Shown piece by piece: positions 58,771 through 64,000 of a stretch of DNA of 64,000 nt. Both the position numbers and the translations under genes were made by a program. The stretch is from NCBI RefSeq assembly GCF_001152565.1, contig NZ_CQAZ01000010.1, forward strand, positions 60,852-124,851. Direction: 5' to 3'. The stretch is from Yersinia pekkanenii. GTDB taxonomy: Bacteria > Pseudomonadota > Gammaproteobacteria > Enterobacterales > Enterobacteriaceae. The notes below the pieces were generated by a model. That model searched no databases, was not told the origin of the DNA, and saw nothing but the letters and a program-made list of their open reading frames with translations. Position 1 is the first letter of the stretch; each line of letters starts with the position of its first letter.

Positions 58771-58785
58771 AGAGATAACAGGAGT
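58771..58785 (+). promoter_or_regulatory. Shared 15-bp ribosome binding leader (copy 2)
   Basis: Identical to copy 1 (AGAGATAACAGGAGT), positioned 7 bp before the alpA ATG. Confidence 0.75.
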
Positions 58786-58791
58786 CATGGA

Positions 58792-58992
58792 ATGACCTAT
58801 TCATCATTAATCCGATTGCCAGAAGTATTAAAACGTACCGGTTTTAGCCGACCTTGGATTTATAAACTCTTAAAACAAAAACGATTCCCACCACCGATAA
58901 AAATAGGAGGGCGGGACATCGCTTTTGTTGAAAGTGAGGTGAATGACTGGATTGAACAGCAAATTGCACATTCACGGAAAAATAAGCAATGA
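58792..58992 (+). CDS. alpA: AlpA-family phage/island regulator
   Basis: This 66-residue protein has an AlpA-type HTH: LIRLPEVLKRTGFSRPWIYK with LLKQKRFPPPIKIGGRDIAF. AlpA proteins of P4-like satellites and islands activate integrase or replication genes. It stands just after a shared leader repeat and before the broken toxin-antitoxin pair. Confidence 0.85.
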   Translation: MTYSSLIRLPEVLKRTGFSRPWIYKLLKQKRFPPPIKIGGRDIAFVESEVNDWIEQQIAHSRKNKQ

Positions 58993-59005
58993 ACACGCTG
59001 GGGAA

Positions 59006-59158
59006 TTATTCGGAATGTATTTCTTTTAGCGTTTCATCAATGATGGCGAAATCCTGGCGCTCCAGCCGCTCGTATTCTGCCCTCACGGCCGGTTTCTTTA
59101 GCATCCGGGCGACCACTTGCTCATGGGACAGGCTGGGGGGTTGGCGTTTATTATCCAA
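59006..59158 (-). pseudogene. Truncated HigA-like antitoxin
   Basis: The frame from TTG at 59158 reads LDNKRQPPSLSHEQVVARML then KKPAVRAEYERLERQDFAII and stops at 59006 (50 aa). HigA-like antitoxins continue into an XRE HTH domain, absent here. Its start overlaps the end of the toxin frame by 8 bases. The HTH-less product could not repress the operon. Confidence 0.65.
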
Positions 59159-59476
59159 ATCGCAACTCCTTCATTCGTTTGGCAGCTTTGCCTTTCTCTT
59201 TCCACGGCATATAAGCCGTTTTTTGCACCACAATGTGCAAAACAACAATCTGCCAGTCTATTTGTGCCATAAAAATGACGCGGTTCCAGTCTTTCGGCTC
59301 ATAAAAACACAGCTCAAACACATCTTCGTCGTAATGCCTCGGACGGCATCAATCATCTTGATACCGTAGCGCTTCATGCGGTTAGCCAGGCTAATAAAAT
59401 TGGCCTGCAAGCTGATGGGTTGGGCAAGAAGCTGGGTGATAACGTCATCATCGTAATATTCAATGGTGTAGTTCAT
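59151..59476 (-). pseudogene. HigB/RelE-like toxin, frameshifted
   Basis: The first frame (59476-~59340) encodes MNYTIEYYDDDVITQLLAQPISLQANFIS LANRMKRYGIK up to IDAV, the start of a HigB/Gp49-type toxin. The continuation in another frame, YDEDVFELCFYEPKDWNRVIF and VVQKTAYMPWKEKGKAAKRM, ends TTTGGATAA at 59151. One missing base near 59335-59350 accounts for the shift. The full-length toxin is therefore broken. Confidence 0.75.
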
Positions 59477-59530
59477 AGGCTAAAAAATAACAGCAACGTT
59501 ATTTTCCTCCGGCTGCGGATATATCGAAAG

Positions 59531-59570
59531 GAACGCCCCGACAAGCCTCAATGCCATCGGGGCGTTTATC
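59531..59570. terminator. Candidate terminator upstream of the primase gene
   Basis: CGCCCCGA (from ~59533) pairs perfectly with TCGGGGCG around a 15-nt loop, followed on the plus strand by TTTATCC. It stands in the 299-bp gap between the toxin remnant and the primase gene; otherwise I see only A/T-rich sequence there. Confidence 0.45.
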
Positions 59571-59775
59571 CACCACGGAGCAAGGTTGACGTGGTGGATG
59601 CAGAGAGTCTACGAATATTCCCACCGGGTTCAACCACTGAACAGCAAAATCAGATTATCTGCATCTCATTGATATATAACTTATATATATACCTATTATT
59701 GTATTGATATGCGTACTACAACAACCGAAAAATGGATTTTATCCGCCGGATAACAGAGCATAAAAAGGAAAAGTC

Positions 59776-62070
59776 ATGAATCGATTTATTGCCGAGGTCG
59801 CAGCTCAGGCGTGCGGGAAATGGAGCTTTATTCTGGATGCGCTGGCGATCAGCCGCAGCAAACAGCACTCCGCCTGCCCGGCTTGTGGCGGTAAAGACCG
59901 CTTTCGTTTTGATGACCGTCAGGGTGCGGGAACGTGGTTTTGTAATCAGTGCGAACCGCGATCCGGTAACGGTTTAGATTTGGTGAAAAATGTCCGACAA
60001 TGCTCGCTAACTGAAGCCGCGCAGCTGGTGGCCGATATTCTCGGTATCTTACCCAAACCTAAAGCGCCGGATCTGGCCTCTTTGATGGCGAAAACCACAC
60101 CAGGGGAATCTCGCTATTTAATTAATAAAGGTCTGAGCGGCCATAAATTACCTATTCTGCCGGATGGCTCGTTATTGCTGACATTACAGAATATGGCGGG
60201 CGACAGCACCGGCGTACAGATTATCCGGCCTGATGGCACAAAAAAGCTGATCGCCGGTAGCCGCAAAAAAGGCGCGTTTATCCCACTCAAATCGCTGCCA
60301 GCACAGGCTGAAACCCTGGTGCTGGCCGAGGGTTACGCCACGGCACAAAATCTGGCGTTGTTGCTACTGGCCGCCGTGATTATCGCCGCCATCAATGCCG
60401 GTAATCTGTTGCCGGTGGCACAGGCATGCCGCACCCGTTGGCCTGGCGCGAAAATCATCATTGCGGCTGATAATGATGTGAACCCGCAAGGTGCTGCTAA
60501 TACCGGCCAACTGGCCGCAGAAAAAGTGGCCAGCGTGGTCGATGGTTGGGTGACACTGCCGCCGACCCCGTATAAAGCCGATTGGGATGATTACCGCCAG
60601 CAAGCCGGTACCGGGCAGGCGCGTAACAGCTTCTATCATGGTTTGTATCAGCCGCCGTCGGAGAGTCAAGCATCTAAAAATAAAGGGTTATATCCGACAT
60701 TATCGCAAATGGCCGCCAGCCAGCGCGGGCAGTTATTGGCCGAACATTACGGGCAGATTGCGGTGCATACCGAGAGTGAAACGGTTTATCACTATGATGG
60801 CGAGCGCTGGGATAAGCTGCCCGATGGTGTGTTGCGGCGCGAACTGGTGATGATTTTCAACGCCAACGACACGCCTTATTCACCGGCTGGTATCCGCAAT
60901 GCCATTGAAGCGATGAAGCTGCAAATCCCGATCATGGCCGAGCCGCCGCGTCACCTGACCGGCTTTCAGAATGGGGTTTATGACCTGAAAGCCAGACAGT
61001 TCCGGCCGCATAGCGCCAATGATTGGTTACAGCATCATAACGACATCATATTCACCGAACCGCGACCAGACGAAAATCTGGCACGCCACGCCCCCCATTT
61101 CACCAAGTGGCTGGCCCATGCGGCCAATGACGAATTACCCAAAATGGCCCGCATCAGAGCCGCGCTGTTCATGATCCTGTCTAACCGCTTCGACTGGCAA
61201 TTATTCCTCGAGGTCACCGGCGAGGGCGGCAGCGGGAAATCGGTATTCACCCACATCGCCACCTTGCTGGCTGGCCGCCAGAACACCGCCTCCGGCAATA
61301 TGGCGGCGCTTGATCAGGCCAGAGGGCGCGCGCAGTTTGTCGGCAACAGCCTGATTACGCTGCCCGATCAGGTGAAATATGTCGGTGAGGGGGCGGGTAT
61401 CAAGGCCATCACTGGCGGAGATTTAGTGGAAATCGACGGCAAATATGAGAAACAATTCAGCACTTTAATAACCGCCGTGGTGCTGGCGACCAATAACGAA
61501 CCGATGAGTTTCACTGAGCGGCAAGGCGGTATTGCCCGACGGCGGGTGATTTTCGCGTTCAACCATCCAGTGAAAGAGGCGGATAAAGATCCGCTGATCG
61601 GCGAGAAAATCGCGGCAGAACTGCCGGTGGTGATCCGCTGCCTGCTGGCCGAATTCGCCGATCAGGACAATGCGCGAAAGTTGCTACTTGAGCAGCGAGA
61701 TTCACGGGAGGCTATGGGGGTTAAGCGGGATGCCGATCCGCTTTATGGCTTCTGCGCCCACATTGTCGAGCTGGGCGAAGCGGTCGGTATGTATATGGGA
61801 ACGCTGGCAATTTCCCCGCGCGCTCCGCGTATTTATCTGTATCACGCTTATCTGGCTTATATGGAGGCTTACGGCCATCAGCGTTCATTATCGTTAACCA
61901 AATTCGGCAAAGACTTTCCCAAAGTAATGAAAGAGTTCGGCGCAGAATACAAAAAAGCCAGGACCGACAAAGGCTTCCGCTACAACATGGATTTATCCGA
62001 TACCGCCAATGACTGGCTCCCGGCCCTGGCACTGCCCCACCATCCGCAACCGGAAGAGCCACCCTACTAA
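59776..62070 (+). CDS. P4-type primase-helicase (alpha protein homologue)
   Basis: This 764-residue protein combines a zinc-finger primase region (C34, C37, C56, C59 in CPACGGKDRFRFDD...FCNQC), a TOPRIM-like part (LVLAEGYATAQNLA, IIIAADND) and a superfamily 3 helicase with GEGGSGKSVFT (residues ~478-490) and LATNNEPMSFTE. P4 alpha initiates satellite replication. The iteron-like repeats beyond its 3' end may be its binding region. The end is PEEPPY. Confidence 0.94.
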   Translation: MNRFIAEVAAQACGKWSFILDALAISRSKQHSACPACGGKDRFRFDDRQGAGTWFCNQCEPRSGNGLDLVKNVRQCSLTEAAQLVADILGILPKPKAPDLASLMAKTTPGESRYLINKGLSGHKLPILPDGSLLLTLQNMAGDSTGVQIIRPDGTKKLIAGSRKKGAFIPLKSLPAQAETLVLAEGYATAQNLALLLLAAVIIAAINAGNLLPVAQACRTRWPGAKIIIAADNDVNPQGAANTGQLAAEKVASVVDGWVTLPPTPYKADWDDYRQQAGTGQARNSFYHGLYQPPSESQASKNKGLYPTLSQMAASQRGQLLAEHYGQIAVHTESETVYHYDGERWDKLPDGVLRRELVMIFNANDTPYSPAGIRNAIEAMKLQIPIMAEPPRHLTGFQNGVYDLKARQFRPHSANDWLQHHNDIIFTEPRPDENLARHAPHFTKWLAHAANDELPKMARIRAALFMILSNRFDWQLFLEVTGEGGSGKSVFTHIATLLAGRQNTASGNMAALDQARGRAQFVGNSLITLPDQVKYVGEGAGIKAITGGDLVEIDGKYEKQFSTLITAVVLATNNEPMSFTERQGGIARRRVIFAFNHPVKEADKDPLIGEKIAAELPVVIRCLLAEFADQDNARKLLLEQRDSREAMGVKRDADPLYGFCAHIVELGEAVGMYMGTLAISPRAPRIYLYHAYLAYMEAYGHQRSLSLTKFGKDFPKVMKEFGAEYKKARTDKGFRYNMDLSDTANDWLPALALPHHPQPEEPPY

Positions 62071-62079
62071 TTATTTCTC

Positions 62080-62275
62080 ACCTCTGGCTTATTCAGAGTG
62101 TTCAGGAATAGATTTAATTAATTGAAATACAAAGATAAAAACAGACTGATTAGTTTACCAATAACTGTTCAGTCAGTATTCAGAGGTATTCATTAATTCG
62201 TGGATGGTAGGTATTAAAAACTGAACACCTGAACAGTTGCTGAAGAGTCTGAGGGGGAGTGTTCAGAGAGGCTGA
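62080..62275. repeat. GTTCAG/CTGAAC iteron-like repeats downstream of the primase
   Basis: Five short copies occur in ~170 bp: TGTTCAGGA near 62099, TGTTCAGTC near 62167, CTGAACACCTGAACAG at 62221-62236 and TGTTCAGAG near 62258. P4 alpha binds GGTGAACA-type iterons; these differ slightly but have the same TGAAC core. The repeats extend into the altered 3' end of mqsA. Confidence 0.5.
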
Positions 62276-62513
62276 GGCCAGAGCGGGCAAGGGGTGCGGG
62301 TGCAATCGATTCTGTATTAACCATTTTTCGCAAAAGCATTGTTTTTGCTGCATAGGTATCGGACTCAGCTTCAGTCATGATTGTTTCACCACATGCCGGG
62401 CAATGCTGTCCTATCACGCCTTCGACGATGAACTTACGCCCTTTATAGGTAAAGGGGACGTCACGCGCTTCGTGGATTAATTCTGCACCACCACAAACTG
62501 GACATTTCATCAT
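62214..62513 (-). CDS. mqsA: MqsA antitoxin, C-terminal DNA-binding domain missing
   Basis: This 99-residue protein has the N-terminal zinc domain of MqsA (C in MMKCPVC, and CPAC at residues 38-41), which neutralises MqsR. The family protein continues into an XRE HTH (E. coli MqsA 131 aa). Here the similarity ends at NTESIAPAP, and the last ~25 residues (ARSGLSLSEHSPSDSSATVQ, then VFSF) come from the iteron-like sequence. It overlaps the mqsR stop by one base. It may still bind MqsR but should not repress. Confidence 0.8.
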   Translation of the reverse strand: MMKCPVCGGAELIHEARDVPFTYKGRKFIVEGVIGQHCPACGETIMTEAESDTYAAKTMLLRKMVNTESIAPAPLARSGLSLSEHSPSDSSATVQVFSF

Positions 62514-62833
62514 TAAAGCTCCTTAAACGAGACAATCAAAACATCATCGATAACCGTGATTTTCAAATAAACTCTACCGCACGAAAGCATGGGGCGGTAA
62601 ACATCCTGCCAAATCGTATCATCTTGATGTGTCGTCATACTTTTATAAAAATCGGGGCTAGTCAGTTCGCAAACTACATCACACATATCCCTAAAACTCA
62701 GCCCCAGCTCTTCAGCGCCATCTCTGGCAGTTCGAGTCGATTTAACATTCCCTTTCAATATCAATTCTTTTACTTTTACTTTTACTTTTACTTTTACTTT
62801 TAGTAAACGAGTATGCGGAGTCCGTTTCTCCAT
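62513..62833 (-). CDS. mqsR: MqsR toxin with a hexanucleotide expansion
   Basis: MqsR is an mRNA interferase cutting at GCU. I chose ATG at 62833 (MEKRTPHTRLL), giving 106 residues. The sequence matches E. coli MqsR (98 aa) through DFYKSMTTHQDDTIWQDVYR and VYLKITVIDDVLIVSFKEL. After HTRLL it reads KVKVKVKVKVKELILKG where the family expects KVKELILKG: four extra Lys-Val pairs from a TTTTAC repeat. Removing them gives 98 residues exactly. Confidence 0.85.
   Translation of the reverse strand: MEKRTPHTRLLKVKVKVKVKVKELILKGNVKSTRTARDGAEELGLSFRDMCDVVCELTSPDFYKSMTTHQDDTIWQDVYRPMLSCGRVYLKITVIDDVLIVSFKEL
62768..62801 (-). repeat. Hexanucleotide tandem repeat in mqsR
   Basis: TTTTAC (TTTTAC/GTAAAA) is repeated five times in a row on the plus strand. 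It encodes Lys-Val on the mqsR strand and adds four dipeptides relative to E. coli MqsR. Copy-number changes would be in frame. Confidence 0.9.
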
Positions 62834-62872
62834 TTCATTGCCATCCTTGAGCAAGTTTTACTCAACAAATAT

Positions 62873-62885
62873 AACCTAGTAGGTT
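62873..62885. promoter_or_regulatory. MqsA-type operator
   Basis: AACCT-AGT-AGGTT matches the mqsRA palindrome (AACCT N2-4 AGGTT), 40 bp before the mqsR start. It is retained although the adjacent MqsA has lost its DNA-binding domain. Confidence 0.8.
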
Positions 62886-62963
62886 TGTTTTACATATAAT
62901 TTAACAAATATCAATGAGTTATGGTTATTGAGGTGACGAAGCCAGTCATTTTTATTACAGCAT

Positions 62964-63326
62964 TTACAAAATCATCTGTGCTGCCCGGCATTTATAAATT
63001 TCTGCTAATTTCTCTCTGGTTTTCTTCTGTGGGCGAGAATCTACGGCTTCCCATTGGGATACAGCAGATTGGGTGGTGCCAAGCAGTTCTGCTATTTCAT
63101 ATTGCGAAAAGCCACGGTAGATACGCCATGCAGCCAGCAAACTGACACCATCGTTTACCATGATTTGAACAACTTCATTCGGGATGGTCTGATCATCATC
63201 GTGATCAGCAACATAGGGAATATCATCGTACTTCGCATTAGAGATAAGTTGCTGGTATTCGGCAATGGGTAAGACCACAAACTGAGGCTCTCCTGCTTCA
63301 TCATGAATGTATTGTAGTTTTGCCAT
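62964..63326 (-). CDS. XRE-family antitoxin of a RelE/Xre pair
   Basis: This 120-residue protein from ATG 63326 (preceded by AAGGTG) has a short N-terminal region (MAKLQYIHDEAGEPQFVVLP then IAEYQQL) that resembles toxin-binding parts of Phd/RelB-like antitoxins. It then has an XRE HTH (QYEIAELLGTTQSAVSQWEAV). It follows the toxin gene with a 65-bp gap. The GTG at 63335 is an alternative start. Confidence 0.8.
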   Translation of the reverse strand: MAKLQYIHDEAGEPQFVVLPIAEYQQLISNAKYDDIPYVADHDDDQTIPNEVVQIMVNDGVSLLAAWRIYRGFSQYEIAELLGTTQSAVSQWEAVDSRPQKKTREKLAEIYKCRAAQMIL

Positions 63327-63391
63327 CTTATTCACCTTAGTTTAGAAAAATAACACCATGCCTTTGAGAGGAAATCTACTGAGCCAGCCTA

Positions 63392-63652
63392 CTAATAGGT
63401 CGTTGTGGTTCTGCGTTTAACTTCCTGGATCGTACATATCACAGGGGTTCCCTCTATAATCTGAAAAATAATCCTGTAATTCCCCACTCGCATCCGATAT
63501 TGGCTATCACCGGTCTGTAACTTTTTGATATCCAAATCAACAGCAGGGAAATTTGTCAGTTTATTCACTTTTTCACTGATGGATTTTCGATATCTGACAT
63601 CTATTGAAAGTAACTGCTTAACCGCTTTCCTCGACCAGTCAACCTTGACCAT
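63392..63652 (-). CDS. RelE/ParE-family toxin
   Basis: The 86-residue frame from ATG 63652 (MVKVDWSRKAVKQLLSIDVR, SD GAGGA) has the RelE pattern: YRMRVGNYRIIFQIIEGTPV ends in ICTIQEVKRR. The in-frame start at 63697 adds 15 residues without support. The toxin precedes its antitoxin, as in HigBA. The pair looks complete, in contrast to the two other toxin-antitoxin loci nearby. Confidence 0.82.
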   Translation of the reverse strand: MVKVDWSRKAVKQLLSIDVRYRKSISEKVNKLTNFPAVDLDIKKLQTGDSQYRMRVGNYRIIFQIIEGTPVICTIQEVKRRTTTTY

Positions 63653-63897
63653 CGTTTCCTCACTTTTATAAGTGATCACATCCGCTGTTATGGTCAAATA
63701 GTAGAGCTATATGTAAGTAGGGTCAACACAAAAATCTAATTATTTACTAATTTTAATCTTATTAAAAACTGATTTTTGAATCCAAATAATAAGTGATATC
63801 GATGCATTACATACATATTTCATCCACAAATGCGGCCCCTCTCGCATCTACAAAAATGTTTGTCCTAATTTACCACTGGTTAATTGAACAGTAGAGA

Positions 63898-64000
63898 ATG
63901 GCCGGATATAGTGCCCCCGCAGCGGCAAAATCCGTTGCTGGGTTTAGCAGCCCGAGACAAAACAAAGCGCACAACCGCGCAGGCGGTTACTATGTGCGGG
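63898..64000 (+). CDS. Partial ORF at the right edge, Ash/Icd-like satellite protein candidate
   Basis: The frame starts ATG GCC GGA TAT at 63898 and reads MAGYSAPAAAKSVAGFSSPR QNKAHNRAGGYYVR to the window end. Its Ala/Ser-rich start and HNRAGGYYVR are reminiscent of P4 Ash or cell-division-inhibitor (Icd-like) proteins, but no ribosome binding site is clear. Low confidence. Confidence 0.35.
   Translation, partial: MAGYSAPAAAKSVAGFSSPRQNKAHNRAGGYYVR

Noticed and set aside
58989..59369. A 126-residue plus-strand gene
   Set aside because: It runs antisense through the remnants of the HigA- and HigB-like genes, which explain the region better.
56234..64000. tRNA or integrase gene marking the element boundary
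   Set aside because: I found no cloverleaf sequence, no tyrosine recombinase motif and no obvious attachment repeat in the window.

Overview
The window is a chromosomal segment of an enterobacterium, almost certainly a Yersinia. The gene order recB-ptrA-recC-ppdC-ygdB-ppdB-ppdA-thyA-lgt-ptsP-rppH/mutH-ygdQ-tas/lplT-aas-omrA-galR-lysA-lysR follows the E. coli K-12 map around recBCD to lysR. The Aas sequence and a dispersed palindromic repeat point to Yersinia, and the type II secretion locus resembles yts1 of Y. enterocolitica-group strains. The species assignment is inference; no database was searched.
Layout. (1) 1-31.3 kb: conserved backbone, covering DNA repair (recB, recC, ptrA, mutH), minor pseudopilins (ppdA-ppdB-ygdB-ppdC), thyA/lgt/ptsP/rppH, phospholipid salvage (lplT/aas), an OmrA/OmrB-type small RNA not included among protein genes, a BisC-like molybdoenzyme, galR, lysA/lysR, an exporter, and a small LysR/MBL/DsbA-like group. 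(2) 31.3-46.3 kb: a strikingly AT-rich block with a ToxR-like regulator and a split FidL-like partner, a large secreted protein with crystallin repeats, a PulS-type pilotin, and a minus-strand type II secretion operon (regulator-gspC-D-E-F-G-I-J-K-L-M-O). This operon lacks gspH and has a short GspC. (3) 47-54.8 kb: a Tat-exported carbonic anhydrase, cbpA-cbpM, and a LacI regulator facing an MFS transporter and a GH31 alpha-glucosidase, with two LacI-type operators and a perfect CRP site between them. (4) 54.8-64 kb: a decayed mobile region with IS110 and IS3 fragments, an ImmA/IrrE tail and a Fic protein. It is followed by a P4-satellite-like module (two small ORFs, AlpA, primase-helicase, iteron-like repeats) and three toxin-antitoxin loci in different states: a broken HigBA-like pair, MqsRA with an expanded toxin and a truncated antitoxin, and an apparently intact RelE/Xre pair. 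No integrase or tRNA attachment site is visible, so the element probably continues past 64 kb.
How it works together. The AT-rich block reads as an acquired secretion package: regulators at both ends, an operon for the envelope machine, a pilotin for the secretin, and a plausible secreted substrate. The most unusual observations are the hexanucleotide expansion inside mqsR with loss of the MqsA DNA-binding domain while the MqsA operator is kept, the crystallin/GNAT-like secreted protein, the gspH-less operon, and a solitary OmrA/B sRNA. I did not find a convincing wholly new multi-gene system.
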